Below are positions 1 through 9,356 of a DNA stretch of 35,703 bases, in pieces (position 1 is the stretch's first letter; each line of letters opens with the position of its first letter). Location of the stretch: contig JALQTR010000045.1 of the NCBI GenBank assembly GCA_023260835.1, positions 1-35,703 of the forward strand, given 5' to 3'. The position numbers and the translations under genes are program-made. The notes beneath the pieces are model-generated. The model did no database searches. It was given only the letters and a program-made list of their open reading frames with translations, and was not told where the DNA came from. The DNA comes from Paracoccaceae bacterium. GTDB lineage: Bacteria; Pseudomonadota; Alphaproteobacteria; Rhodobacterales; Rhodobacteraceae.

Positions 1-1
1 A

Positions 2-127
2 ATTGAAGCAATCCGAGGCAAGCCATTGAGTGATAAAGTTGAGAATTTTGTATATTCAGCTGGCGCGGCCATGGTTATCTTCTTGATGATTTTTGCTGTA
101 TTTAATGATGTCTCAAGATTTCTGTAA
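2..127 (+). CDS. C-terminal fragment of a probable RseP-type site-2 metalloprotease (5' end outside window)
   Basis: Frame from nt 2 reads IEAIRGKPLSDKVENFVYSAGAAMVIFLMIFAVFNDVSRFL*, ending in a TM helix plus FND motif typical of RseP C-termini; short, so family call is tentative. Confidence 0.5.
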   Translation: MEAIRGKPLSDKVENFVYSAGAAMVIFLMIFAVFNDVSRFL

Positions 128-140
128 TAAATAATGAAAA

Positions 141-360
141 AATCCCCGGGCAACATCGATACAATTACATCCCCCGCGGCCAGTTTGCTGGCCAGGGCGT
201 CCATGTCAAAGGCGTGGATATCTTGGGTTAAATCACCGACAGCTTCGGCGGCTTTGGCGATTGTGCGGTTCCAAACGGTGACACTGCGGCCCTGTTCGAT
301 CAGGCGGCGCAGGCCGGGGATGGCGGACAATCCGGTGCCGCACCAATGGATTTGGGACAT
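141..360 (-). pseudogene. N-terminal fragment of saccharopine dehydrogenase/reductase (LYS9-like), truncated at about nt 141
   Basis: Minus frame from ATG at 360: MSQIHWCGTGLSAIPGLRRLIEQGRSVTVWNRTIAKAAEAVGDLTQDIHAFDMDALASKLAAGDVIVSMLPGD, then homology stops and low-GC sequence begins; frame stays open to window edge. Confidence 0.65.
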
Positions 361-378
361 CTATGCTCTCCTTTATAT

Positions 379-1434
379 TCAAGCGGGGCAATGTTGGCGG
401 AAGGTGGCATAGGCGCGCGCCCAAACGCCATCATCCAGCCCATTTTGGCCGATGGTTTGTAAATGTGTCAGCAGCTGTTCAGCGAAATCCTCTGATGATT
501 CCTTGGGCAGCAATGATGGCAGGTTGTCAATCGCCATGATATCCAATGCAGGCGCATCTGCCACGCGTGTGACCGGGGTTTCCCAGCTGGTGGCTTCGGA
601 ATAAAGCGGGATGGGGTTGTAATCGCTGTCTGGGTCGCAGGCGATATCGCCAATGACGCGCAACGCCCGCGGTGCCGACAGCGCATCTGGCCCAACAAAG
701 ATCGGCGTGCCAGGGCGCGCAAGGATGGCATTAAAGAACAAGTCATGGTCCAGAATTTCGGGGAAGGGGCCACCGCTGGCGGTTTCGGCCATGTCCCATT
801 TGGTGACGTCAATCCCGATCGCTTCGCACAGGTTTGCTGCGCCGCGACCAACGCGGCCCAAGGCGCCAATAACGATGGCGCGTGCCGCATGGTCCGCAGG
901 CAGTGCCGCGCGCAGCGCCGCAAGCATGTCATCTTGATTGTCAAACGCGTGAACCGCAGGGCAAACCCCGCCTTGCAGCTGCGCGCCATAGGCCAGAACA
1001 GACACTGCCGCGCCAGCATACCCGGCCCAATATCCAAAGGCCGCAACACGCGCCCCCTGCTCGGTCACCAGATATTCCAGATCGTAAAGCGCGCCGCCGC
1101 CAGCGCGGAACCGATCCAGCAGACGCGCGCCGGAAAATTGCCCTTTGAACGCATGGCCAAACATGATGTGGCGATGTGGCAGGGGGGTGCCATCATCGGG
1201 CAATTCCTTCAGCCCCAAAATGATGGCATCCGTTGGGGCGTTCGGCCATGAAAACTCGGGCGCAATTTCAGCCCCTGCTGCGGCAAAGTCACCGATGGGC
1301 AGAATGCGTTGGCGGCTGTCTTCGACCGTGACGCGCAGGCCCGCTGCGCGCAGGGCGGCAACGCCCGCGGCGGTTACAGGGCTGCGCCGTTCATGCGCAC
1401 GCGATTCGGCGCGCACCCAAATGTGATTGCTCAT
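379..1434 (-). CDS. Saccharopine dehydrogenase (L-lysine-forming, LYS1-like)
   Basis: ORF 351 aa; MSNHIWVRAESRAHERRSPVTAAG...GHAFKGQ...YDLEYL...AFGYWAGYAGA typical of LYS1/AlaDH-PNT family. Confidence 0.85.
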   Translation of the reverse strand: MSNHIWVRAESRAHERRSPVTAAGVAALRAAGLRVTVEDSRQRILPIGDFAAAGAEIAPEFSWPNAPTDAIILGLKELPDDGTPLPHRHIMFGHAFKGQFSGARLLDRFRAGGGALYDLEYLVTEQGARVAAFGYWAGYAGAAVSVLAYGAQLQGGVCPAVHAFDNQDDMLAALRAALPADHAARAIVIGALGRVGRGAANLCEAIGIDVTKWDMAETASGGPFPEILDHDLFFNAILARPGTPIFVGPDALSAPRALRVIGDIACDPDSDYNPIPLYSEATSWETPVTRVADAPALDIMAIDNLPSLLPKESSEDFAEQLLTHLQTIGQNGLDDGVWARAYATFRQHCPA

Positions 1435-2051
1435 CTAAAAAATCCTTGCGTCATTGCGGTTTGCACCGATGGGCGGCTTTCCATGGCCGCTATAAAGGCC
1501 TGAATTTTGGGGAAGGCGGACATGTCCACCCCATCCCCGGGCATCCATGTTGTGACGGTATATAAATAAGGATCCGCCATGGATATTTGATCGCCCAAAA
1601 TGAATGGGCCTGTCAGGATATTTTGTTCGATATAGGCGGCGCTTTCGGTCATGGTTTGCGGCACCTTGGCCTGCATATCCTTGATCGAGGCCTCTTCAGT
1701 CACCCAGCGGGTGCCACGCACTTTATGTGCGTGGTTCACATGCGCTGTGGAAGCAAAATAATACATGGCGGCACGCAGCTGCGCCGCGGCAAATGGGTCC
1801 GTGGGGCGCAGATTTGCGGCGGGCGCGATATCCGCGATATAATCCAAAATGGCCCCCGTTTCTGTCAGCAACCCATGATCAGTGACCAACACAGGCACAC
1901 GCCCCTTGGGATTCAGCGCCAAAAACGCATCCCCGCGCTGTTCATTTTGGGCGAAATCCACATTGATTGCGTCGAATTCCAGCCCCGTCTCAAACAGCGC
2001 AACAGCGCTGGCCGATGCGATTGTGCCTTTCGCATAATAGAGTTTCAGCAT
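1431..2051 (-). CDS. Glutathione S-transferase family protein
   Basis: ORF 206 aa; N-terminal thioredoxin-like domain, LNPKGRVPVLVTD..LTETGAILDYIAD. Confidence 0.85.
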   Translation of the reverse strand: MLKLYYAKGTIASASAVALFETGLEFDAINVDFAQNEQRGDAFLALNPKGRVPVLVTDHGLLTETGAILDYIADIAPAANLRPTDPFAAAQLRAAMYYFASTAHVNHAHKVRGTRWVTEEASIKDMQAKVPQTMTESAAYIEQNILTGPFILGDQISMADPYLYTVTTWMPGDGVDMSAFPKIQAFIAAMESRPSVQTAMTQGFFR

Positions 2052-2062
2052 AGCTATGTCCT

Positions 2063-2710
2063 TTAAATGCGGGTGCGCGCATGCGCCCGATCGGGGTGGT
2101 CCAAATGCGGGGTCGCATTGAATGCGGCCAGCATGAACTGGTCATGCACATATTGCAACTGATGGACCGAGCTGTTCTGGACTTGCAGCATAATTTTCGT
2201 TGTGGCCAGAGTGTCCAACCCCAAAACATACCGCAGCGCCGCCCCAATCACCCCGCCCGATGTTACGATCAAAACCCGTGCATATCGGCCCTGCAATTGC
2301 GTTAATGCCGTCTGGATTTTACCCGTAAATTCGGCATGGGTTTCAGGAACGCCGGGCAGATCATCGGCGCGCCACAGATCCAACACCTGTGGCAGATGGC
2401 GGGCAAATTCGCTGGCATCTTTGGGGGCTGGAATATTGTGGTGTTTTTGCGCGGCATCCGACAGGGCAAAATAATCCATTTCATCCCAGGCCGCGTTTTG
2501 CGCAATCGGTGGATATCCCATCCCGACAGCTGTTTGACGTTGTCGCAGTAAGGTGCCGGTTTCAATATGATCGAATCGTTCGGCATTTAGGGTGAAATGA
2601 TCCCCCAACCATTTTGCCTGCTGCTGCCCCAGCTCTGACAGGCGATCATAGCTGGCGGCGTCTTGGGCGTGGGTGTTGGCCTGTCCGTGGCGAACCAATG
2701 TGATTTGTGT
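2063..2710 (-). CDS. Histidine phosphatase (phosphoglycerate mutase-like) family protein
   Basis: ORF 2063..2725; likely start at MTQITLVRHGQANTHAQD with RHG motif. Confidence 0.85.
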   Translation of the reverse strand, partial: TQITLVRHGQANTHAQDAASYDRLSELGQQQAKWLGDHFTLNAERFDHIETGTLLRQRQTAVGMGYPPIAQNAAWDEMDYFALSDAAQKHHNIPAPKDASEFARHLPQVLDLWRADDLPGVPETHAEFTGKIQTALTQLQGRYARVLIVTSGGVIGAALRYVLGLDTLATTKIMLQVQNSSVHQLQYVHDQFMLAAFNATPHLDHPDRAHARTRI

Positions 2711-2781
2711 CATCTGGTCCCTCATGCTGTCGTTATATGATTGGCATAGGCGCGAATGGCGGCAATGAAAAGGGCATGGGA

Positions 2782-2816
2782 CAAAAGAAAAGCCGCGCCC
2801 GGGGCGGGGCGCGGCC
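2782..2816 (-). terminator. Rho-independent terminator downstream of phaB
   Basis: Minus strand GCCGCGCCC-loop-GGGCGCGGC followed by TTTTCTTTTGT. Confidence 0.8.
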
Positions 2817-2839
2817 TATGTGATGAGTGCAGGGCCTTA

Positions 2840-3562
2840 TCAGACGAAGAACTGCCCCCCATTTGCAGAAATGGTCGACCCGTTGATGAAACCAGCGTCC
2901 TCCTCGGCCAAGAAGGCAACACAGCGCGCGATTTCTTCCGGTTCGCCCAAACGTCCAGTTGGAATTTGCGCAATGATCGAATCGCGCACTTTTTCCGGCA
3001 CCGCCATCACCATTTCTGTGGCAATGTAGCCGGGGCAGATCGCATTGGCGGTGATGCCGGCTCGCGCGCCCTCTTGCGCCAAAGATTTCACAATGCCCAA
3101 ATCGCCCGCGTTGGTCGCGGCATAGTGAACTTGCGCAAACTGGCCCTTTTGTCCGTTGATGGATGAGATCACGATGATCCGGCCAAATTTGCGCTCCCGC
3201 ATGCCGGGCCAAATGGGGTGAACCGTGTTGAAAACACCGGTCAGGTTGGTGTCAATCACCTGATGCCATTGTTCAGGGGTCATTTTGTGGAAGGGCGCGT
3301 CACGGGTGATGCCCGCATTTGCGACAACTGTATCGATTGGGCCAAGCGCGGCTTCGACTTCGGCAATGCCTGCCTGTGACGATTCATAATCGGCCACATT
3401 CCATTTAAAGGTTGCAATGCCGGTTTCCGCAGTAAAAGCCGCGGCGGCTTCGTCATTGCCGGCGTAATTTGCTGCCACTTTGTAACCTTTTGCGTGCAAT
3501 GCTTTGGAAATGGCTGCGCCAATGCCGCGGGTTCCGCCGGTTACCAATGCCACTCGTGTCAT
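2840..3562 (-). CDS. phaB: Acetoacetyl-CoA reductase
   Basis: SDR family, MTRVALVTGGTRGIGAAISKAL...PGYIATEMVMAVPE; next to phaA. Confidence 0.92.
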   Translation of the reverse strand: MTRVALVTGGTRGIGAAISKALHAKGYKVAANYAGNDEAAAAFTAETGIATFKWNVADYESSQAGIAEVEAALGPIDTVVANAGITRDAPFHKMTPEQWHQVIDTNLTGVFNTVHPIWPGMRERKFGRIIVISSINGQKGQFAQVHYAATNAGDLGIVKSLAQEGARAGITANAICPGYIATEMVMAVPEKVRDSIIAQIPTGRLGEPEEIARCVAFLAEEDAGFINGSTISANGGQFFV

Positions 3563-3639
3563 ATCAAACTCCCTGTTTTTGTGTTTGAAATATTGCTACA
3601 TCCAGAAAACAAAATACGCAACAATATTTCGCGGCCAAA

Positions 3640-3656
3640 TTGCCGCGCTGCGGCAA
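3640..3656. promoter_or_regulatory. Candidate operator TTGCCGC-GCT-GCGGCAA upstream of phaB
   Basis: Perfect 7-bp inverted repeat, 78 nt upstream of phaB ATG; same arms found upstream of phaA. Confidence 0.6.
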
Positions 3657-3674
3657 AAAATGAACTGGCTCATA

Positions 3675-3698
3675 AAAAAGGCGCCTGAAGGCGCCTTT
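3675..3698 (-). terminator. Rho-independent terminator downstream of phaA
   Basis: AAAGGCGCC-TTCA-GGCGCCTTTTTTATG read on the minus strand. Confidence 0.85.
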
Positions 3699-3702
3699 GG
3701 TT

Positions 3703-4878
3703 TTATGGCCGCTCAAGGCACATGGCGACGCCCATGCCCCCGCCGATACAAAGCGTGGCCAGGCCACGTTTCGCGCCGCGCCGCTTCATTTCAAACAGCA
3801 GCGTGTTCAGGATGCGCGCGCCGGATGCGCCGATCGGGTGGCCGATGGCAATCGCCCCGCCGTTGACGTTGACGATGGCTGGATCCCAACCCATGTCTTT
3901 GTTTACAGCGCAGGCTTGCGCGGCGAAGGCCTCATTCGCCTCAACCAGATCCAAATCTTCGGGCTTCCAGCCGGCTTTTTCCAGCGCTTTGCGGCTGGCA
4001 TAGATTGGGCCAACACCCATGATTTTGGGATCAAGGCCGGCCGTGGCATAGGATACGATGCGCGCCAGCGGTTCGATGCCGCGGCGCTCGGCCTCATCTG
4101 CGGTCATAAGCAAGGCACCGGCCGCCCCATCGTTCAGGCCAGACGCATTCCCCGCAGTCACGCTGCCGTCTTTGGTGAACGCCGGGCGCAGTTTTTGCAG
4201 TGATGCCAGATCCGCGCCATGGCGGATGTATTCATCATTATCAATGATCAATTCGCCCTTGCGGGTTTTGACAGTGAAGGGGGTGATTTCATCGGCGAAT
4301 TTACCAGCCTTCTGCGCGGCCTCTGCCTTATTTTGGCTGGCCAGCGCAAATTCATCCTGGGCGTCGCGGCTGATTTGCCATTGTTCCGCCACGTTTTCTG
4401 CCGTCTGCCCCATGTGATAGCCGTTAAAGGCATCCCACAGGCCATCGCGGATCATCGAATCGATGTATTTCACATCGCCCATTTTGGTGCCTGCGCGCAA
4501 ATGGGCCACATGTGCGGATAATGACATATTTTCCTGACCACCTGCGCAGACAATGTTGGCATCGCCCAGCTGGATGTGCTGTGCAGCCAGCGCCACCGCC
4601 CGCAGACCAGACCCACAGACCTGATTAATGCCCCACGCGGCGCTTTCAATCGGCAGACCGGCATTGATATGCGCCTGGCGTGCTGGGTTTTGACCCTGAC
4701 CTGCGGTCAGGACTTGCCCCAAAATCGTTTCGGACACATCGCTTTTGTCAATCCCTGCGCGCACCACAAGCGCCTCCAGCATGCAGGCGCCCAAATCATG
4801 TGCGGGCGTGTTGGCAAAAGAGCCCATAAAGCTGCCCACGGCTGTGCGAGCGGCTGATGCGATTACTACGTTGGTCAT
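3703..4878 (-). CDS. phaA: Acetyl-CoA C-acetyltransferase (beta-ketothiolase)
   Basis: ORF 391 aa; [53 protein letters not shown] thiolase signatures. Confidence 0.94.
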   Translation of the reverse strand: MTNVVIASAARTAVGSFMGSFANTPAHDLGACMLEALVVRAGIDKSDVSETILGQVLTAGQGQNPARQAHINAGLPIESAAWGINQVCGSGLRAVALAAQHIQLGDANIVCAGGQENMSLSAHVAHLRAGTKMGDVKYIDSMIRDGLWDAFNGYHMGQTAENVAEQWQISRDAQDEFALASQNKAEAAQKAGKFADEITPFTVKTRKGELIIDNDEYIRHGADLASLQKLRPAFTKDGSVTAGNASGLNDGAAGALLMTADEAERRGIEPLARIVSYATAGLDPKIMGVGPIYASRKALEKAGWKPEDLDLVEANEAFAAQACAVNKDMGWDPAIVNVNGGAIAIGHPIGASGARILNTLLFEMKRRGAKRGLATLCIGGGMGVAMCLERP

Positions 4879-4961
4879 TGGTTCCCTCCACCTTGGTCAG
4901 ACCTGTGAATGGGGATTTTGTCGCAGCCCCGCAGCCTGACTTCGTTGGCATCATAACGCCT

Positions 4962-4978
4962 TTGCCGCGTTGCGGCAA
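4962..4978. promoter_or_regulatory. Candidate operator TTGCCGC-GTT-GCGGCAA upstream of phaA
   Basis: Perfect 7-bp inverted repeat, 84 nt upstream of phaA ATG; identical arms to the phaB site. Confidence 0.6.
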
Positions 4979-5002
4979 TAAACAAGCTGCTTGGATGGGA
5001 TG

Positions 5003-5848
5003 TTAGGCGGAAAAAGCCCGCTGCGCTTCGGTGTTATCATCAGCCGCTTGCCATGGTGGGGTCAGGCTGGGTGCACCAAAGTAATACCCTTGCAGGCAGT
5101 CCAAACCATTGGCCGCCAGCCATTGTGCGTCTTCGCGGTTTTCCACAAATTCCGCGACTGTGAAAATCTCAAACTGTTTGGCGATGGACACCAGCGCCCG
5201 GGTCAACACCTGATTATCGGGGTCCCGCGCAACATTGCGAATAAACTGCCCATCAATTTTCAGGATATCGAATTGAAAATCCTTTAGATAGCGAAAGGAC
5301 GTATTGCCCGCGCCAAAATCATCCAGTGCGAAACCAACGCCGAATTTTTGAACTTCGCGCATAAAACTGATGGCCAATTCGGGCACCAACATGGCCGAGG
5401 CTTCGGTGATTTCCAGAATTAACCGTTCGCCAATGCGAGGATGCTGCGCCATTGCCTGTTGAAAACAGGCCATCCAAGGCCCGTAACCAATGGATCTGGC
5501 GGACATATTAATGGCCAGTCGTATGTGCGGTTGTTGGGACAGTGTATCAAGGCCCAGTTGCAATGCGGCGACATCCAGATCGCGGCCTAAATCGATGGTT
5601 TCAACAAAGGGCATAAATTCGCGCGCTGGAATCACACAGCCCGCAGGATCTAACACTCGCAGCAGGCCTTCATAAAAAGCAATGCCATGGCCATTGCCGG
5701 CTTGTACGATGGGTTGAAAGGCCAATTGCACATCCCCACCCGCAACAGCATCGCGTACGATTTGCATGATTTCGGCGTGGCTGCGGTTTTGCACGTAATC
5801 CATGACAGTCCGTGCTTGCCCAATGTTGGCGGGGTATTCCTGCTGCAT
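5003..5848 (-). CDS. EAL-domain protein, probable cyclic-di-GMP phosphodiesterase
   Basis: EGLLR, INMSAR, LEITE, DDFGAG, LKIDGQFI, AEFVE, QGYYFG motifs; catalytic motifs look intact. Confidence 0.9.
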   Translation of the reverse strand: MQQEYPANIGQARTVMDYVQNRSHAEIMQIVRDAVAGGDVQLAFQPIVQAGNGHGIAFYEGLLRVLDPAGCVIPAREFMPFVETIDLGRDLDVAALQLGLDTLSQQPHIRLAINMSARSIGYGPWMACFQQAMAQHPRIGERLILEITEASAMLVPELAISFMREVQKFGVGFALDDFGAGNTSFRYLKDFQFDILKIDGQFIRNVARDPDNQVLTRALVSIAKQFEIFTVAEFVENREDAQWLAANGLDCLQGYYFGAPSLTPPWQAADDNTEAQRAFSA

Positions 5849-6036
5849 TTTAAACTTCCAATCCCAGTATCGAACCCGATGTCGAATCGCGGCTTATGGA
5901 TCAAGATTGGTCTTAATAGTTTTATAAACAGTTAATTTTTCCGTTTTGTTCTCCTGCCTTTGGCTGTTTTTGAAGTGATTTGTGCGTTGACTCCCTGTCA
6001 TGTGCAGGTTAGGTGGCGCGTCATTGGTGTTGGTGG

Positions 6037-6078
6037 CCCCCGCAAGGGGATCCCTGTCGTGTGCCAAAGCCGCAAGGC
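6037..6078 (+). promoter_or_regulatory. Tandem GCAA-tetraloop hairpins in the rpsD leader
   Basis: CCCC-GCAA-GGGG at 6038..6049 and GCC-GCAA-GGC at 6069..6078. Confidence 0.4.
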
Positions 6079-6128
6079 GAAGGTGCAAAAGGACAACGCC
6101 CTTCAAAACCTATAGAAGGAGATCAGCC

Positions 6129-6749
6129 GTGACCAAACGCACGTCTGCCAAGTACAAAATCGACCGCCGTATGGGCGAAAACATCTGGGGCCGTCCAAAG
6201 TCCCCCGTCAACCGTCGCGAATATGGCCCCGGCCAGCACGGTCAGCGCCGCAAAGCAAAACTGTCTGACTTTGGTCTGCAGCTGCGCGCCAAGCAAAAGC
6301 TGAAGGGCTATTACGGCGATATGACGGAAAAGCAATTCCGCCGCATCTTCCGCGAAGCAGAGCGTCTGCGTGGTGACACCGGTGAAAACCTGATCGGCCT
6401 GCTGGAGCGCCGTTTGGACGCGGTTGTTTATCGCGCCAAATTCGTGGCCACCATCTTTGCGGCCCGTCAGTTTGTGAACCACGGCCACGTTCTGGTGAAC
6501 GGCAAGCGCGTGAACATTCCATCCTATCGCGTCAAAGAAGGCGATGTGATCGAAGTGCGTGAAAAATCCCGCCAGATGGTTGTTCTGCTGGAGGCTGTTC
6601 AGTTGGCAGAACGCGAAGTGCCTGATTACATCGAGGCCGATCACAACAAAATGACCGCAACTTTCGTGCGCACCCCCGGTTTGTCGGATGTGCCATACGC
6701 TGCGGTTATGGAACCAAATCTGGTTATCGAATATTACGCACAGAACTAA
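6129..6749 (+). CDS. rpsD: 30S ribosomal protein S4
   Basis: GTG start after [50 protein letters not shown]. Confidence 0.97.
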   Translation: MTKRTSAKYKIDRRMGENIWGRPKSPVNRREYGPGQHGQRRKAKLSDFGLQLRAKQKLKGYYGDMTEKQFRRIFREAERLRGDTGENLIGLLERRLDAVVYRAKFVATIFAARQFVNHGHVLVNGKRVNIPSYRVKEGDVIEVREKSRQMVVLLEAVQLAEREVPDYIEADHNKMTATFVRTPGLSDVPYAAVMEPNLVIEYYAQN

Positions 6750-6771
6750 TCGCTGCGCGAAGCCGAATTTC

Positions 6772-6804
6772 AAAGGGCCGTCCCCGTGGGGCGGCCCTTT
6801 TCTT
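6772..6804 (+). terminator. Rho-independent terminator downstream of rpsD
   Basis: AAAGGGCCG..CCCC-GTG-GGGG.CGGCCCTTTTCTTT. Confidence 0.85.
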
Positions 6805-6885
6805 TGATGCGGCAAGATCACCTCTGGATTTGGGGCAGTGGCCGCTGTAAGACGGGCGCAAAGCCATTCGAAAAAGGGGGCGTTT

Positions 6886-7971
6886 GTGACCCAATTGGAA
6901 CCACAGCCAGGTATTATGGACATCGCCCTGTATCAGGGCGGGGCATCGCATGTGGCGGGTGTGGCCAATGCGATCAAATTGTCGTCGAATGAAAACCCAC
7001 TTGGCGCGCCCGAAGCCGCGGTCGAGGCGTTCCGCCGCGCGTCCTATGATCTGCATCGCTATCCCTCATCCGATCACAGCGGTTTGCGTGGTGCCATCGC
7101 CGAGGTTTACGGCATGGACCCCGCGCAGATTATCTGTGGCGCCGGATCGGATGAGGTGATCAGCTTTTTGTGCCAGGCCTATGCTGGGCCGGGGTGCGAG
7201 GTGATCCACACCGAACACGGATTTGCCATGTATCGCATTTCCGCCCTGGCGGCAGGGGCCACCCCGATCGAGGTCCCCGAGCGCGAACGCACCACCGATG
7301 TGGATGCAATTTTGGCCGCTGTCACCCCCCGCACGCGGCTGGTATTTTTGGCCAATCCCAACAACCCCACCGGCACCATGATCGCCGAGGCCGAAGTGCG
7401 CCGATTGGCGCAAAACCTGCCGAAAAATGCGCTGCTGGTGCTGGATGGCGCCTATGCGGAATATGTTGACGGGTTCGATGCGGGCAAAGCGGTGATTGAT
7501 GATCATCCCAATGTGTTCATGACCCGAACTTTTTCCAAAATCTATGGGCTGGGTGGTTTGCGCGTTGGCTGGGGCTATGGCGCGGCATCGGTGATTGATG
7601 TGCTGTCGCGGCTGCGTGGTCCGTTCAATGTATCCGCTGCGGGCCTTGCCGCGGCCGAGGCGGCGGTGCGTGATACCGATTGGGTGGTGCGCTGCCGCGC
7701 TGAAAACGCGAAAATGCGGGATTGGTTGGCTGGGGCGTTGGCTGAACATGGAGTCACATCCGATGTGTCGCTGGCCAATTTTATTTTGGCCCGTTTTGCC
7801 GATCAGGCCGAGGCCGAGGCCTGCAATGCCCATCTGCAATCACAGGGCCTGATCGTGCGTCCCGTGGCGGGGTATAAATTGCCCAATTGCCTGCGCATCA
7901 CAGTCGGGGATGAGGCATCGTGCCGCCGCGTGGCCCATGCCGTGGGGGATTTCAAGGCGGGCCGGGTATGA
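6886..7971 (+). CDS. hisC: Histidinol-phosphate aminotransferase
   Basis: GTG start [53 protein letters not shown]. Confidence 0.93.
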   Translation: MTQLEPQPGIMDIALYQGGASHVAGVANAIKLSSNENPLGAPEAAVEAFRRASYDLHRYPSSDHSGLRGAIAEVYGMDPAQIICGAGSDEVISFLCQAYAGPGCEVIHTEHGFAMYRISALAAGATPIEVPERERTTDVDAILAAVTPRTRLVFLANPNNPTGTMIAEAEVRRLAQNLPKNALLVLDGAYAEYVDGFDAGKAVIDDHPNVFMTRTFSKIYGLGGLRVGWGYGAASVIDVLSRLRGPFNVSAAGLAAAEAAVRDTDWVVRCRAENAKMRDWLAGALAEHGVTSDVSLANFILARFADQAEAEACNAHLQSQGLIVRPVAGYKLPNCLRITVGDEASCRRVAHAVGDFKAGRV

Positions 7972-8888
7972 GTGTGATTTACAACCGTGTCGCCCTGATC
8001 GGGCTTGGGCTGATTGCATCCTCGATGTTTTGGGCCATCAAACGCGCGGGGCTGGCGGCCGAGGTGACAGGCTATGCCCGCAGCCCTGAAACCCGCGACA
8101 CTGCGCGCCGCATTGGCCTGTGTGATCGCGTCTGCGACAGCGCGGCCGATGCCGTGGATGGCGCGGATTTGGTGGTTTTATGTGTGCCAGTGGGCGCGAT
8201 GGGCGCCGTGGCGCAGGATATCGCCCCAGCCCTGAAACCTGGCTGCACCGTTACAGATGTGGGATCTGTAAAACGCGCTGTGATTGACGCGGTGGGGCCA
8301 CACTTACCCCAAGGCGTGCATTTTGTGCCAGCGCATCCACTGGCTGGCACCGAACATTCGGGGCCTGAATCTGGGTTTGCCACATTGTTTGACAACCGCT
8401 GGTGCCTGCTGGTGCCAATGCCAGATGGGGACCCCGCGGCCACGGATCGGTTGCGCCACCTTTGGGAAGGGATGGGCGCCAATGTCGATGAAATGGACGC
8501 CGATCATCATGATCTGGTGTTGGCTGTCACCAGCCATGCCCCGCATTTGATCGCCTATACCATGGTGGGTGTGGCCGATGATTTGGGCCGCGTGACGGAT
8601 AACGAAGTGATCAAATATTCGGCCTCTGGGTTTCGTGATTTCACCCGCATCGCGGCCTCTGATCCCACCATGTGGCGCGATGTGTTTTTAACCAATAAAG
8701 ACGCCACGCTGGAAATTTTGGGCCGCTTCACCGAAGAGCTGTTCACCCTGCAACGCGCCATCCGAACCGGCGACGGGGATATGCTGCATGCCTATTTCAC
8801 CCGCACCCGCGCCATTCGCCGCGGCATCCTGGAAGCCGGCCAAGACACATCCGCCCCCGATTTCGGCCGCGTCGTGAAGCCGGACTAA
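7968..8888 (+). CDS. tyrC: Prephenate/arogenate dehydrogenase
   Basis: [35 protein letters not shown] overlap with hisC. Confidence 0.88.
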   Translation: MSVIYNRVALIGLGLIASSMFWAIKRAGLAAEVTGYARSPETRDTARRIGLCDRVCDSAADAVDGADLVVLCVPVGAMGAVAQDIAPALKPGCTVTDVGSVKRAVIDAVGPHLPQGVHFVPAHPLAGTEHSGPESGFATLFDNRWCLLVPMPDGDPAATDRLRHLWEGMGANVDEMDADHHDLVLAVTSHAPHLIAYTMVGVADDLGRVTDNEVIKYSASGFRDFTRIAASDPTMWRDVFLTNKDATLEILGRFTEELFTLQRAIRTGDGDMLHAYFTRTRAIRRGILEAGQDTSAPDFGRVVKPD

Positions 8889-9021
8889 GTCTGAAGAACA
8901 ATCAATGGCGCGTTTGGGACTGTTTAGCGCGAGGCCATGTTGGGCTTGTGCATAATCGCTTCCAGTAAATATGCATATCCCGAAGCACAGATCGTGATAC
9001 TTCTTCATATTTTCAGGGAAA

Positions 9022-9096
<75 letters not shown>

Positions 9097-9179
9097 GTCT
9101 GGGCGGCTCATTAGCGATATTTCGCACAGGGCGCAAGCGCAATCTGGACGGTTTTTGCAAGCTCGTGTAACAAAGCAAT

Positions 9180-9356
9180 ATGAGCAGTGATAAAAAGACC
9201 CCAGCGAAGGCGGGAAACAGCAAAGAACAGCGTTTAAAACAAGCGTTAAAGGCCAATATGGCCCGGCGCAAGGCGCAGGCGCGCGCGCGTTCTGCGCAAC
9301 CCGATGATGCGCCCGCAAACGCCCCTTCGGCGGCAAATGATAAAGGACAGGCATAA
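9180..9356 (+). CDS. Small basic protein (58 aa) translationally coupled to murA
   Basis: [63 protein letters not shown] overlap with murA; below the ORF track cutoff. Confidence 0.7.
   Translation: MSSDKKTPAKAGNSKEQRLKQALKANMARRKAQARARSAQPDDAPANAPSAANDKGQA

Noticed and set aside
134-412. 92-aa plus-strand ORF at the left edge
   Set aside because: Antisense to the LYS9-like fragment and starts in the composition break; no support as a gene.
6000-6128. N-terminal extension of rpsD from the ATG at 6000
   Set aside because: S4 homology begins at the GTG at 6129 preceded by AAGGAG; the upstream part is non-conserved leader.
6123-6923. 266-aa minus-strand ORF opposite rpsD
   Set aside because: Antisense to a highly conserved ribosomal protein gene and runs through its terminator; shadow ORF.
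7066-7839. 257-aa minus-strand ORF opposite hisC
   Set aside because: Shadow ORF of a high-GC coding region; no domain pattern.
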